Assembly: GCF_004010095.1 (NCBI RefSeq)
Contig: NZ_RRYD01000012.1
Coordinates: 25,685 to 89,684, forward strand
Reading direction: 5' to 3'
Length of the DNA: 64,000 nt
Source of the DNA: Lacticaseibacillus hulanensis
Lineage (GTDB): Bacteria > Bacillota > Bacilli > Lactobacillales > Lactobacillaceae
Position numbers and translations under genes: made by a program. Positions 42,122 through 51,367 of the stretch are shown piece by piece. How positions within the stretch are numbered: the stretch's first letter is position 1; every line of letters begins with the position of its first letter. The notes under the pieces were generated by a model. That model was not told the origin of the DNA. It saw only the letters and a list, made by a program, of their open reading frames with translations, and did no database searches.

Positions 42122-42915
42122 TGGGAACAGCACTCGTTGTGACATCAGGTAAAGGTGGGGTCGGGAAGACGACCACCAGTGCGAACATCGGGACTGCCCT
42201 TGCCTTGCAGGGTAAGCGGGTTGTCCTCTTGGATTTGGACATTGGCCTCCGCAACCTGGACGCAGTATTAGGTCTTTCTAACCGCATCATTTACGACATT
42301 GTGGATGTGGCGAACGGTCGGGCCAAGCTGCACCAGGCACTCATCAAGGACAAGCGCTTTGATGACCTACTGTACCTGCTGCCGGCGCCGCAAAACGCCG
42401 ACAAGGACGCGCTTAATCCGGAACAGGTGGCCGAGATTGTCAGTGACCTGAAGCCTGATTTTGACTTCATCATTCTCGATTCCCCAGCCGGAATTGAACA
42501 GGGGTTCCGCAATGCGGTCTCCGGCGCGGACGGCGCGATTGTCGTCACGACACCGGAAATCAGTGCGGTGTCCGACGCCGACCGGGTGGTGGGCCTCATC
42601 GAGCAAAAGCCGATGTCGATTAAACCCCACCTGATTATCAACCGGGTGCGGGCCCACATGCAAACGGATGGGACCGCGATGGATATCGACGAAATCACCG
42701 CGCACCTCGGCATTGATTTGCTCGGGGTCATCAACGATGATGATGCGGTGATTGCCACGTCCAACAAGGGCGAGACCATCGTCATGAATCCGGACAACGC
42801 CGCTTCCAGGGGTTACCGGGACGTTGCGCGCCGCCTTCTCGGCGAGACCGTGCCGCTCGCCAAGATTGTGGAGCACAAGCAGGGCTTCTGGTCCCGCCTG
42901 TTCCATCGGTCATAG
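42121..42915 (+). CDS. minD: Septum site-determining ATPase MinD
   Basis: 264 residues. The deviant Walker A TSGKGGVGKTTTSANIG, DLDIGLRNLDAVLG and IILDSPAGIEQGF are typical. The C-terminal amphipathic helix (KQGFWSRLFHRS) binds membrane. It positions MinC. Translationally coupled to minC. Confidence 0.97.
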   Translation: MGTALVVTSGKGGVGKTTTSANIGTALALQGKRVVLLDLDIGLRNLDAVLGLSNRIIYDIVDVANGRAKLHQALIKDKRFDDLLYLLPAPQNADKDALNPEQVAEIVSDLKPDFDFIILDSPAGIEQGFRNAVSGADGAIVVTTPEISAVSDADRVVGLIEQKPMSIKPHLIINRVRAHMQTDGTAMDIDEITAHLGIDLLGVINDDDAVIATSNKGETIVMNPDNAASRGYRDVARRLLGETVPLAKIVEHKQGFWSRLFHRS

Positions 42916-43042
42916 ATGGCCCGTTGCTAAAATAACGCCGGATTATGGGCAATTCGACATAATTCGCGCAATAGTTTAGCCGTTAGCTGGTTAATTACGA
43001 AGCTATTTTGAGAAAATAATTAAAATTAATTCAGAAAAGTGG

Positions 43043-43071
43043 TTGACAGTTCGGCGGACACGTTGTAAATT
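43043..43071 (+). promoter_or_regulatory. Promoter of the T-box-controlled amino-acid transporter
   Basis: TTGACA, 17-bp spacer, TAAATT. The leader that follows begins near 43078. Confidence 0.8.
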
Positions 43072-43077
43072 AGTCAC

Positions 43078-43339
43078 AACATCAGAAATCGTTGATCGGA
43101 ATCGTAGCTGACCAGCAACACACAGAGAACCCGCACAAGCTGAGAAGTGGGTGGTTGCAGCAGTTACACACATCCGTGAGCGGAGCGTTGAATTAAGTAG
43201 GCGTTCCCGGGTTGACCCGTTACAGTCGGTGGTTGAATTATCAACCAGGTAAGGTTTGTCAGGTGACTGGCAGACGTACATGAGGTGGAACCGCGGATTA
43301 ACCGCCCTCTTGCGTATCGCACGCAGGAGGGCGGTTTTT
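43078..43339 (+). promoter_or_regulatory. T-box riboswitch, probably histidine-specific (full module)
   Basis: Stem I can fold as CGGA/TCCG and GTAGCTG/CAGTTAC around an internal loop whose 3' side reads ACACA, giving CAC (His, 43169-43171) as the likely specifier; ACA (Thr) is the alternative. The antiterminator sequence TGAGGTGGAACCGCGG is at 43281-43296 and the terminator AACCGCCCTC/GAGGGCGGTT with five T residues at 43300-43339. Confidence 0.88.
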
Positions 43340-43375
43340 ATATATCCACCCTTTGTCAAACTAACCTGGTAATTC

Positions 43376-43468
43376 AACCACGTGAGGTTTGCCGTGTGAG
43401 CGACAAACGTACATGAGGTGGAACCGCGCTTAGCGCCCTCTTGCAGTTAGCTGCAAGGGGGCGTTTTT
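43376..43468 (+). promoter_or_regulatory. Second, partial T-box module (antiterminator and terminator only)
   Basis: 43376-43429 repeats the last part of the first T-box (AGGTTTGyC...GACAAACGTACATGAGGTGGAACCGCG) without a second Stem I. It has its own terminator (CGCCCTCTTGCAG/CTGCAAGGGGGCG plus TTTTT, 43434-43468). The transcript must escape two terminators in series. Confidence 0.88.
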
Positions 43469-43527
43469 GCGTTCACCGATCAACGACATCAATTACTGAA
43501 ATTATTATCATTTTGGAGGAAAAATCT

Positions 43528-44184
43528 ATGAACTACATTGGCGAGATTCTACCCGCACTATTAAATGGGACTTGGACAACGTTATGGGTCTTTGCACTAA
43601 CCTTGGTCATCTCAATTCCACTGGGGATTCTGCTTTCCCTGGGATTGACGAAGGGGACCAAGAACCCGCTGGCCGTGGCCATTCGCTGGATTCTGAACTG
43701 CTACACCTGGATCTTCCGGGGCACACCACTATTGCTGCAACTCATCTTCGTCTTCTACGGTCTGCCAATCATCGGCGTCGTCTTTGACCGTAACTCAGCC
43801 GTGATTTTTGCCTTCGTGTTGAACTACGCCGCGTACTTCGCAGAAATCTTCCGGGGCGGGTTCCAAGCCGTCGACCGCAGCCAGTTTGAAGCCGCAACCG
43901 TGCTCAACCTGACGCGCTGGCAGACATTGCGTTACATCATCATCCCCCAGGTTACCAAGATTGTGCTGCCAAGTATCGGGAACGAAGTCATCAACCTGGT
44001 CAAGGATAGCTCACTGGTATACGTAATCGGGATTGGCGACCTGCTGCGGGCCGGGAACATTGCATCCGCACGCGACGTAACGCTGGTACCACTCGTGCTC
44101 GTTGGGATTATCTACCTGCTACTGACATTCGTCCTCACGATGGTGCAGAAGCAAGTGGAAAAGAAGTTTGCGAACTTCGATTAG
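43528..44184 (+). CDS. Amino-acid ABC transporter permease (HisM/GlnP family)
   Basis: 218 residues from ATG 43528 after TTGGAGGAAA. Polar amino-acid permease with GTWTTLWVFALTLVISIPLG, the FRGTPLLLQLIFVFYGLP block and the EAA-type loop FEAATVLNLTRWQTLRYIIIP. First gene of a permease-ATPase-lipoprotein operon under the double T-box. Histidine as substrate is inferred from the specifier. Confidence 0.93.
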   Translation: MNYIGEILPALLNGTWTTLWVFALTLVISIPLGILLSLGLTKGTKNPLAVAIRWILNCYTWIFRGTPLLLQLIFVFYGLPIIGVVFDRNSAVIFAFVLNYAAYFAEIFRGGFQAVDRSQFEAATVLNLTRWQTLRYIIIPQVTKIVLPSIGNEVINLVKDSSLVYVIGIGDLLRAGNIASARDVTLVPLVLVGIIYLLLTFVLTMVQKQVEKKFANFD

Positions 44185-44205
44185 AGTTTGACGGAGGAAA
44201 TCGAT

Positions 44206-44841
44206 ATGCTTGAATTAACCGGAATTAGTAAACAGTTTAATGGTCGCACCATTCTTAAGAACTTGAACTTGCAGGTCACTGACGGCAAGACGCTGGCAAT
44301 CGTTGGCCCATCCGGGGTTGGTAAAACCACACTCCTGCGCATCATCGCGGGGCTGGAGGACGCTGATCAGGGCGAAATGACCTGGAACGGCGCAAAGACC
44401 ACGTCTGAAGAGCTGCGGAAGCAGGGGATTCTCGGGGTTGTGTTCCAAAACTTCGCATTGTTCCCCCAGTACACCGTCCGCAAGAACATCACCTTGGCGC
44501 CAACGCTGAGCGGCACCAGCCAGGCGGACGCGGACAAGAAGGCTGATGAACTACTGAACCAGCTTTCCCTGACCGAACAGGAAAATGCCTACCCATCAAC
44601 GCTGTCAGGTGGGCAAAAGCAGCGGGTCGCAATTGCCCGCGCGCTGGCATTGAACCCCGACGTTCTGCTCTACGACGAACCAACCAGCGCGCTGGACCCA
44701 GCACTGCGGGACAACGTTGCGGACATGCTGAACCAGTTCAAGCAGGCGGGGATGACCCAGGTAGTTGTAACGCACGATATGGACTTTGCGGCCAAGGTCG
44801 CTGACACGGTCTTCAAGATGCCCATCGGATTGGAGGCGTAA
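44206..44841 (+). CDS. Amino-acid ABC transporter ATP-binding protein
   Basis: 211 residues from ATG 44206 with GGAGG 8 bases upstream; the frame start at 44188 precedes this site. Walker A GPSGVGKTT, Q-loop VFQNFALFPQ, signature LSGGQKQRVAIARALA, Walker B VLLYDEPTSALDP, VTHDMDFA. This is the GlnQ/HisP subfamily. It is slightly shorter than the usual 240 residues at the C-terminus. Confidence 0.94.
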   Translation: MLELTGISKQFNGRTILKNLNLQVTDGKTLAIVGPSGVGKTTLLRIIAGLEDADQGEMTWNGAKTTSEELRKQGILGVVFQNFALFPQYTVRKNITLAPTLSGTSQADADKKADELLNQLSLTEQENAYPSTLSGGQKQRVAIARALALNPDVLLYDEPTSALDPALRDNVADMLNQFKQAGMTQVVVTHDMDFAAKVADTVFKMPIGLEA

Positions 44842-44843
44842 TT

Positions 44844-45659
44844 ATGCGCAGATTCACCAAAATGTTAATGGCCTTAGCGCTCAGCGTGATTGCAGTAACG
44901 TCACTTGCCGCATGCGCACGGACCACCACCAAGGATTCGTGGCCACGGATCAAGCAGGATAAGAAGGTTGTCGTCGGTCTCGATGATTCCTTTGTCCCAA
45001 TGGGCTTCCGGGCCAAATCCGGGGCCGTCGTCGGGTACGATATCGACCTAGCGCGGGCCGTCTTCAAAGAATATGGCGTTAAGGTTAGCTTCCAGCCAAT
45101 CGACTGGTCCATGAAGGAAACCGAGCTGCGGAACCAGACCATTGACCTGATTTGGAACGGGTACTCCGTGACGCCGGATCGCGAGAAGGTTGTTCGCTTC
45201 TCCCAGCCATACCTGAAGAACCACCAAATCCTGGTCACTAAGTCCAAGGACAACATCAAGTCCTTTGCTGACATGAAGGGCAAGACGGTCGGTGCCCAGA
45301 CCGGTTCCAGTGGCGCGGCCGACATCGATGCCCAGCCGGCTAAGCTGAAGAACCTGGTCAAGGGCAAGGAACCAGTGTTGTACGACACCTTTAACGATGC
45401 ATTCATTGACCTGAACGCCAACCGGATTCAGGGGATTGTGATTGATGAAGTTTACGGCCGTTACTACGTTGCCCACCAGAAGAATCCCGGGGCTTACCGG
45501 ATTACGGACGGCAACTTCCCGGCTGAATCATTCGCAATTGGGATGCGCAAGAGCGACAAGGTCCTCGCCAGCAAGATTAATGCGGCGTTGGACGACCTAA
45601 AGGCAAACGGTGAACTGGCCAAGATTCAAAAGAAGTGGTTCGGTTCAGCGCAACAATAA
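44844..45659 (+). CDS. Amino-acid ABC transporter substrate-binding lipoprotein
   Basis: 271 residues with a lipoprotein signal ending SLAACA (Cys24). Bacterial periplasmic family 3 fold: VVGLDDSFVPMGFRAKSG, VVGYDIDLARAVFKEYG, IDLIWNGYSVTPDREK and the late IDEVYGRYY. It delivers a polar amino acid (probably histidine) to the permease above. Starts 2 bp after the ATPase stop. Confidence 0.94.
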   Translation: MRRFTKMLMALALSVIAVTSLAACARTTTKDSWPRIKQDKKVVVGLDDSFVPMGFRAKSGAVVGYDIDLARAVFKEYGVKVSFQPIDWSMKETELRNQTIDLIWNGYSVTPDREKVVRFSQPYLKNHQILVTKSKDNIKSFADMKGKTVGAQTGSSGAADIDAQPAKLKNLVKGKEPVLYDTFNDAFIDLNANRIQGIVIDEVYGRYYVAHQKNPGAYRITDGNFPAESFAIGMRKSDKVLASKINAALDDLKANGELAKIQKKWFGSAQQ

Positions 45660-45701
45660 AGAAAACTGGCTGTGCGTAATCCGCACGGCTTTTTCTTTGG
45701 C
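45660..45701 (+). terminator. Terminator of the amino-acid transporter operon
   Basis: AAGAAAA..GGCTGTGCG pairs with CGCACGGC..TTTTTCTT around TAATC. Confidence 0.85.
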
Positions 45702-45793
45702 CAATTACTTCTATAGAGAGGGCTCGTCTACACAGTAAAAAAATCAGTTTCTTGACAAGCAAACTGCGGGAATGTAGCCTGAACGTATAGTCA

Positions 45794-45876
45794 CCACAAA
45801 GGGGAGCCGCGTGCTGAGATTGGCCTAGCCTAAACCCTTCGAACCTGTTCGTTAGTACGAGCGTAGGGATTTGTGG
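45794..45876 (+). promoter_or_regulatory. TPP (thi-box) riboswitch of thiT
   Basis: P1 is CCACAAA/TTTGTGG. The conserved thi-box blocks GGGGAGCC, GTGCTGAGAT, ACCCTTCGAACCTG and GCGTAGGGA are in order. A TTGACA near 45753 could be the promoter -35. Downstream lies a hairpin near the AAGGAG site of thiT, without a poly-T, so translational control is more likely than termination. Confidence 0.95.
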
Positions 45877-45943
45877 AAATGAATATTCCGCTTGGCGGTT
45901 TATTTTGCTCTGTGTGGTGCAAAACACAAAGGAGTGACTATTG

Positions 45944-46510
45944 ATGCAAGAAACAAAGTTAAACGTACTGGTGGAAGGCGCCGTCATGGTGGCCTTCGCC
46001 GAGGCGTTGGAGTACATTCCCCACACCGTTGGGGTTTCGGCCATTGAGGTGCAGTTCGGATTAATTCCGCTTGTTCTGTACGCGCTGCGCCGTGGCGTCA
46101 AGCCGGGGCTCACCGCCGGGCTGGTCTGGGGACTGCTTGACATGGTCCTGCGCGGATTTTCCAGCGGCAGCGTCCTGAACGCTTGGCAGGGGATTCTAGA
46201 GTACCCAATTGCCTTTGCGGTTGTCGGGTTAGCCGGATTTGCGGCAGCGGGTCTGGCGGGGGCGCACAGCAAGGGGACGGTCACGGGTTATATCATTCTC
46301 GGGACTATTCTCGGCGCGCTGGCCAAGTATTTCTGCCACTTCATTGCCGGGATTATCTACTGGGGCAGTTACGCACCCAAGGGGCAGTCAGCCTGGTTGT
46401 ACTCATTAATTGTTAATGGTGGATCGGCGGTGGTCTCGACTATCGTGACCGTCTTGGTGCTTGTGGCAATTTACCTGCCGGCACCACAACTTTTCCGGGT
46501 CAGCAAATAA
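45944..46510 (+). CDS. thiT: Thiamine ECF transporter S component ThiT
   Basis: 188 residues from ATG 45944, 9 bases after AAGGAG. Six membrane helices; ALEYIPHTVGVSAIEVQFGLIP and GLVWGLLDMVLRGFSSGSVLNAWQGILEYP are conserved in ThiT (YuaJ). It binds thiamine and works with a shared EcfAAT module encoded elsewhere. The TPP riboswitch confirms the substrate. Confidence 0.95.
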   Translation: MQETKLNVLVEGAVMVAFAEALEYIPHTVGVSAIEVQFGLIPLVLYALRRGVKPGLTAGLVWGLLDMVLRGFSSGSVLNAWQGILEYPIAFAVVGLAGFAAAGLAGAHSKGTVTGYIILGTILGALAKYFCHFIAGIIYWGSYAPKGQSAWLYSLIVNGGSAVVSTIVTVLVLVAIYLPAPQLFRVSK

Positions 46511-46512
46511 TA

Positions 46513-46563
46513 AAAAACAGCCAGTGAAAAGCGCTTTTGCGCTGATCACTGGCTGTTTTAGTA
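46513..46563. terminator. Bidirectional terminator between thiT and the DUF4044 gene
   Basis: AAAACAGCCAGTG pairs with CACTGGCTGTTTT, with an inner AAGCGC/GCGCTG stem and T/A-rich ends on both sides. Confidence 0.88.
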
Positions 46564-46680
46564 TTACATGAAGCTAGCGAGGCCACCGAGAACGGCACCC
46601 AAGATGGTAACAATCAACATCATCCACACAACGACCTGTGTGACCTTGGCCATTGTGCTCTTCTTTTTCTTTTCACTCAC
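46564..46680 (-). CDS. DUF4044-family small membrane protein
   Basis: 38 residues read on the minus strand from GTG 46680: a basic start (MSEKKKKSTMAK) and one membrane helix (VVVWMMLIVTILGAVLGGLA). This matches the short DUF4044 proteins that lie near the mraZ/dcw cluster of lactobacilli. A weak AAAGG precedes it by 11 bases; an in-frame GTG three codons upstream is an alternative start. Function unknown. Confidence 0.75.
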   Translation of the reverse strand: MSEKKKKSTMAKVTQVVVWMMLIVTILGAVLGGLASFM

Positions 46681-46864
46681 TGAATTCACAACCTTTGGCT
46701 TACTTTCTGAATAAGTCTACCCGTTTTCGCATAATTTCGCAATATGTGTTGCGGCAACCGTACCGTTTACTTAAAGGTTTGCGACTATTGTCGACATACC
46801 CGGCCGCGAACGGTAAACTATCATATAGAAAGATTATCGTGATTGGATGAGTGGAGGAATCGGA

Positions 46865-47188
46865 TTGACAGTCGTGGTGCCAATAATTTGGATAGTGATT
46901 ACCTGCGTTGGCATGGCTATTACCAAGAAATATGGGTGGGGCCGCGTCCCCCTTTATTTCTTGCCGCTTGTGAACCTGAGCATAATTTGGCTCCAGGTGG
47001 GGCGGGTGGAGCCAGACTACTTTTTTTTATGCCTCAGCATGGCTGCTGTAAGCGGTATCGTCTGGGCTTTTCTTATCGTTAGCCGCGACGACGATTTGTT
47101 ATTTAAAAGGTATCTGAGCCAGATGGCGGTTATTTTGGGCTTATTCACCACGATTTGGTGGGTCGGCGCGCTCATCGGCTTTGCATAA
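46865..47188 (+). CDS. DUF3397-family membrane protein
   Basis: 107 residues with four membrane helices, no known function, conserved directly upstream of mraZ in lactobacilli. TTG 46865 (MTVVVPIIWIV) is preferred because GGAGG lies 7 bases upstream; ATG 46847 has no such site. A terminator follows. Confidence 0.8.
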   Translation: MTVVVPIIWIVITCVGMAITKKYGWGRVPLYFLPLVNLSIIWLQVGRVEPDYFFLCLSMAAVSGIVWAFLIVSRDDDLLFKRYLSQMAVILGLFTTIWWVGALIGFA

Positions 47189-47249
47189 CGCGATATTTTA
47201 CGGGGAAAAGTGGGTTTAGCCCCCACCAACCCCCACAATCGAAAATTTG

Positions 47250-47280
47250 ACCGGAAAAGTTGATTTTCCGGTATTTTTTT
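47250..47280 (+). terminator. Terminator after the DUF3397 gene
   Basis: ACCGGAAAA pairs perfectly with TTTTCCGGT around GTTGA, followed by seven T residues. Confidence 0.9.
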
Positions 47281-47360
47281 GCCTATTTTTACGAACGTAT
47301 GTACTATTTTTATGTTATTAATTTTTTCATTTTGGTAACAAAATGGTTCTTTGGGGTAAA

Positions 47361-47392
47361 TTGTGGTGAGAAGTGGGGGATTGTGGTAATAT
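47361..47392 (+). promoter_or_regulatory. MraZ operator repeats over the dcw promoter
   Basis: GTGG occurs at 47363, 47373 and 47383 with exact 10-bp spacing, followed at once by TAATAT (47387-47392) as a -10 box. MraZ is known to bind such short G-rich direct repeats upstream of its own gene and repress the dcw operon. Confidence 0.75.
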
Positions 47393-47418
47393 TAGCACTA
47401 TGGAAGGGGTGCCGGCCA

Positions 47419-47850
47419 ATGTTCATGGGTGAATATCATCACAATCTGGACGCAAAGGGCCGCCTGATTGTTCCCGCGAAGTTCCGCGAGCAATTGGGGG
47501 CTAACTTCGTGTTGACCCGTGGCATGGACGGCTGCCTGTTTGGCTACCCCGACTCAGAATGGCAGGCGCTGCAAACCAAGCTTGCACAACTACCATTAAC
47601 CAAGAAGGATGCGCGGACCTTTGTTCGCTTCCTGTACTCAGCGGCAACCGAATGTGAACTTGACCGGCAGGGACGCATTAACGTCCCGAAGCCCTTGATG
47701 GATCACGCGGGTCTCACCAAGGAATGCGTCCTGGTGGGGGTTGCGAACCGGATTGAAGTTTGGAGCGCGGACCGCTGGAACACATTTGCCGATTCGGCGG
47801 CAGAAGATTTTGATGAAATTTCCGAAAATCTAATGGACTTCGGGTTATAA
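47419..47850 (+). CDS. mraZ: Transcriptional regulator MraZ
   Basis: 143 residues from ATG 47419 after GGAAGGGG; the open frame upstream to 47260 lies over the operator and promoter. Two AbrB-like half-domains: [22 protein letters not shown] and [20 protein letters not shown]. It represses the division and cell-wall cluster it heads. Confidence 0.96.
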   Translation: MFMGEYHHNLDAKGRLIVPAKFREQLGANFVLTRGMDGCLFGYPDSEWQALQTKLAQLPLTKKDARTFVRFLYSAATECELDRQGRINVPKPLMDHAGLTKECVLVGVANRIEVWSADRWNTFADSAAEDFDEISENLMDFGL

Positions 47851-47852
47851 AA

Positions 47853-48788
47853 ATGGAATACACACACGAGACGGTGCTCCTGCACACCGCAGCAAATCAG
47901 CTTAATATTCAGCCTGACGGTGTTTACGTGGATGCGACGCTCGGACGCGCAGGCCATACCCAGCAGATTCTAAAGCAACTCACAACCGGTCAGCTGTACG
48001 CCTTCGATCAGGACGCCGACGCGATTGCGGCGGTGCGCAAGAACCTGGTGCCATTCCCGGCGAACCTGCACCTGCTCCACACCAACTTCCGCAACATTGC
48101 CGATGCGCTGCGCGACGAGGGTGTTACCAGCGTGGATGGGGTGTTATACGACCTCGGGGTTTCCAGTCCCCAGTTTGACGATTCACAGCGCGGGTTTTCG
48201 TACCGGTTCGACGCACCACTCGACATGCGCATGGACCAGAGCCAGGAACTGACGGCCCGCACCATCGTCAATGAATGGTCGTTCAACGATTTGGTCCGGA
48301 TTCTGAACCGCTACGGTGAGGAAAAATTCGCCAAGCAGATTGCCCGCCAAATCGAACGGGCGCGGGCCGAAAAGCCAATCGAGACCACGTTTGAACTGGT
48401 TGACCTCATCAAGGCTGGCATTCCCGCCGCGGCGCGCCGGACCGGCGGACACCCCGCGAAGAAGACCTTCCAGGCCCTGCGCGTTGCGGTCAACGACGAA
48501 CTCGGCGCACTGGAAGATTCACTGACCGATGCCCTGAAGCTGCTGAACGTCGGCGGCCGGATTTCCGTAATCACGTTCCAGTCACTGGAAGATCGCCTCG
48601 TGAAGACGATGTTCCGCGAAGTATCATCCCTGCCTGAAGTACCACGTGGCCTGCCGGTATTGCCGGACCACATGCAGGCACCATACAAGCTCATAACCCG
48701 TAAGCCGATTTTGCCAACTGACGAAGAGATTGAGCAGAACCACCGTGCGCACAGCGCAAAGCTGCGCGTAATCGAACGAGTGAAGTAG
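47853..48788 (+). CDS. rsmH: 16S rRNA m4C1402 methyltransferase
   Basis: 311 residues. SAM-binding [14 protein letters not shown], the [20 protein letters not shown] block and [21 protein letters not shown] are diagnostic of RsmH (MraW). It methylates N4 of C1402 in the decoding centre. Two bases after mraZ. Confidence 0.97.
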   Translation: MEYTHETVLLHTAANQLNIQPDGVYVDATLGRAGHTQQILKQLTTGQLYAFDQDADAIAAVRKNLVPFPANLHLLHTNFRNIADALRDEGVTSVDGVLYDLGVSSPQFDDSQRGFSYRFDAPLDMRMDQSQELTARTIVNEWSFNDLVRILNRYGEEKFAKQIARQIERARAEKPIETTFELVDLIKAGIPAAARRTGGHPAKKTFQALRVAVNDELGALEDSLTDALKLLNVGGRISVITFQSLEDRLVKTMFREVSSLPEVPRGLPVLPDHMQAPYKLITRKPILPTDEEIEQNHRAHSAKLRVIERVK

Positions 48789-48801
48789 AAAGGTGATGAA
48801 G

Positions 48802-49194
48802 ATGGTGGATAACACAGCACGCGCGTTAGACCCCCAGACAACATTACAGCCTCAGCAGAATCCAAAACAGGCTCCGAAAAAACAGGCAGCACCCAGTGTG
48901 CAAGTTCAGCCGCAAAAGCACGTTGCGTTCTCGCCAGTTGAACGCCTGCTTGTGTGTGCGATTGGTGTGGCCGTGACGGCAATTGCCATCTTGTGCCTGT
49001 TCGCCCAGTTCGGGCTGTCTGGTGCACGGCGCACACTTCAGGACACGCAAGAAAAGATCAGTCAAACTTCGACGCAGATCGATACATATCAGCAATCCGT
49101 CAGTGAACTGAGTGATTCAGCTCGCCTGACCGCGTTTGCAAAAGCACATGGGCTGACCGTGATTGAGGGCAGCATCAAGCGGGCGGTCAAATGA
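48802..49194 (+). CDS. ftsL: Cell division protein FtsL
   Basis: 130 residues from ATG 48802 (AAAGGTG 8 bases upstream). A Q/P-rich cytoplasmic tail (residues 10-45), one membrane helix (LLVCAIGVAVTAIAILCLFA) and a short extracellular coiled coil. A bitopic partner of DivIB and DivIC. It overlaps pbp2 by 4 bp. Confidence 0.9.
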   Translation: MVDNTARALDPQTTLQPQQNPKQAPKKQAAPSVQVQPQKHVAFSPVERLLVCAIGVAVTAIAILCLFAQFGLSGARRTLQDTQEKISQTSTQIDTYQQSVSELSDSARLTAFAKAHGLTVIEGSIKRAVK

Positions 49195-51350
49195 GTAAGC
49201 GCCGGGGACGAATGTCAGAAAAGCAGATGTTAAGTCGTCTGCGGAGAAACCGCCAGTGGTTCGGGCTATGCCTGATGCTGCTGACGGTTCTTGCGTTGTT
49301 TGCGTGTGTATGGAAATACACAGTTATCATCCGTGGCCAAGCGGACGAACATAATTTGACCAAGTCCCGTCTGACGCAGGTGACGCACACGAAGACGGTG
49401 CTTGCCCGCCGCGGGGAAATCGTTGACGCCGACGGGAACGCAATTGCGGAGACGGGGAACACGTACACCGTGTACGCAATCATTAAGCACCAGTACGAAG
49501 GTGACAAGCGCAAGGTGGTTAAGGATAAGGTAAAAACCGCCCAGACGCTCGCAAAGTACCTGCAGATGTCCGAAACTAAGATACTGGAGCGGCTGACGCC
49601 AAGCAGCGCGCGGACAACTCAGGTTGAATTCGGTGGGGCGGGGAGCGGCCTGAATCTGGCCACCAAGCAGTCAATCCAGAAGGAAAAACTGCCGGGGATT
49701 CATTTTTCGACCACGCCGGCCCGTCTCTACCCCAACGGAATTTTCGCATCACACGAAATCGGGCGCACCGTCGCGACGACCACCAAGACCGGTTTGACCA
49801 AGATTACCGGGACGATGGGACTGGAGAAGTCCTTTAACAGCCTACTCAGCGGTCACAATGGCCAGGAACAATACCAGACGGATAGTTTTCAGTACAAAAT
49901 TGACGGCACGACCAAGATCATCAAAAAGGCGCAGGATGGCGGCACGGTTTACACCACCATCAACAGCAACCTGCAGAATTACCTCGAAAGCTTGATGACC
50001 ACGGCACAGGAGAAGTACCAGCCAACCACAATGACGGCCACCATCATGAACGCCAAAACCGGCGCAATTCTGGCTACCAGTCAGCGGCCAACGTATGAGC
50101 CAACCACCGGTAGTGGCCTGACCAACATGTGGCGCAGTCTGCTGGTCCAGGACGTGTACGAACCCGGGTCGGTCATGAAGATCATGACGCTTGCTTCCGC
50201 CATCAATTCGGGCAACTACAACCCTAACCAGTACTACAAATCCGGTGAGGTGACCGTCGATGGCGCCAAGCTGTACGACTGGAACAAGGCCGGGTGGGGG
50301 ATGATTCCACTCAGCCAGGCGTTCACGCGTAGTAGTAACGTCGGGATGGTTAAGCTCGAACAGACTATGGGCGCCAAGACGTGGTTGTCTTACCTACACA
50401 AGTTTGGGTTCGGCACGAAGACGAACCTGCACCTGCCCGGCGAAAGTGCCGGCCGGATTGCGTACAGCAGCACCCCCGACCAGGCAAGCACCGCGTTTGG
50501 GCAAGCCATTAGTGTGACGGTGGCGCAGATGCTGCGGGCGATGTCGGCGGTGGCTGACGGTGGCCGGATGGTCGAACCACGCATTGTGGCCAAGACGGTG
50601 TCTGGCAGCGGTAAGGAAACCAAGTACGGCAAGCAGGAATTGGCCAAGGTTGTTTCCGCGGATACGGCAACCCAGGTGCGGCAGGCGATGGTGAAGGTCG
50701 TTACTGATCCGAACGGGACCGGTGGCTCATACGCCATCAAGGGCATGGACGTCGGCGTGAAGACCGGTACCGCCCAGATTTCGGGGAGTCACGGTTACCT
50801 GCGTGGATCGCAGAATTACCTGCACAGCGTGGCGGCGATGGTACCAAGCAAGAACCCGAATTACATCGTTTACCTCACAATGAAGCAGCCGAAGATCACC
50901 GACGGGAAGAGCGCCAACGACGTGCTGGCGACAATCTTCAAGCCACTCATCAAGCGCGCGATTGCCCTTGAGAGTAACGCCACCTCAAGTGTCGGGACCA
51001 CCATGAACACGGTCGGGGATTTTGAAGGCAAAAACCAAAATGAGGTCAAAAACGAACTGCAAAAGGCCGGGTTTAAGGTCGCAGTTGTGGGCACGGGCAA
51101 CGAGGTTGTCCAGCAATTGCCGACAGCAAATCAGCAGGCAATGGCAGGCAGTCGGGTGATCCTGATGACTAACGGGGCGATGACAATGCCGTCAGTTAGT
51201 GGTTGGGGCAAGTCGGATGTGTTAAAATTGGCCCAGATTACCGGTGTGAAGTTTAAGCTGAAGGGTGAAGGTTATGCCTCCGCCCAGACGCTGAAAGCTG
51301 GCTCACTAATTACGGGCGACGGGGTAACCGTTACCTTTACAAGCAAATAG
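49191..51350 (+). CDS. Division transpeptidase PBP2X-type (FtsI) with PASTA domains
   Basis: 719 residues: one N-terminal membrane helix, dimerisation domain, then the transpeptidase with SVMKIMTL (SxxK), SSN in TRSSNVGM and KTGTA. Two PASTA domains end the protein (about 600-719). It crosslinks septal peptidoglycan. Confidence 0.96.
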   Translation: MSKRRGRMSEKQMLSRLRRNRQWFGLCLMLLTVLALFACVWKYTVIIRGQADEHNLTKSRLTQVTHTKTVLARRGEIVDADGNAIAETGNTYTVYAIIKHQYEGDKRKVVKDKVKTAQTLAKYLQMSETKILERLTPSSARTTQVEFGGAGSGLNLATKQSIQKEKLPGIHFSTTPARLYPNGIFASHEIGRTVATTTKTGLTKITGTMGLEKSFNSLLSGHNGQEQYQTDSFQYKIDGTTKIIKKAQDGGTVYTTINSNLQNYLESLMTTAQEKYQPTTMTATIMNAKTGAILATSQRPTYEPTTGSGLTNMWRSLLVQDVYEPGSVMKIMTLASAINSGNYNPNQYYKSGEVTVDGAKLYDWNKAGWGMIPLSQAFTRSSNVGMVKLEQTMGAKTWLSYLHKFGFGTKTNLHLPGESAGRIAYSSTPDQASTAFGQAISVTVAQMLRAMSAVADGGRMVEPRIVAKTVSGSGKETKYGKQELAKVVSADTATQVRQAMVKVVTDPNGTGGSYAIKGMDVGVKTGTAQISGSHGYLRGSQNYLHSVAAMVPSKNPNYIVYLTMKQPKITDGKSANDVLATIFKPLIKRAIALESNATSSVGTTMNTVGDFEGKNQNEVKNELQKAGFKVAVVGTGNEVVQQLPTANQQAMAGSRVILMTNGAMTMPSVSGWGKSDVLKLAQITGVKFKLKGEGYASAQTLKAGSLITGDGVTVTFTSK

Positions 51351-51367
51351 AAATTGAGGTTTTTTCG

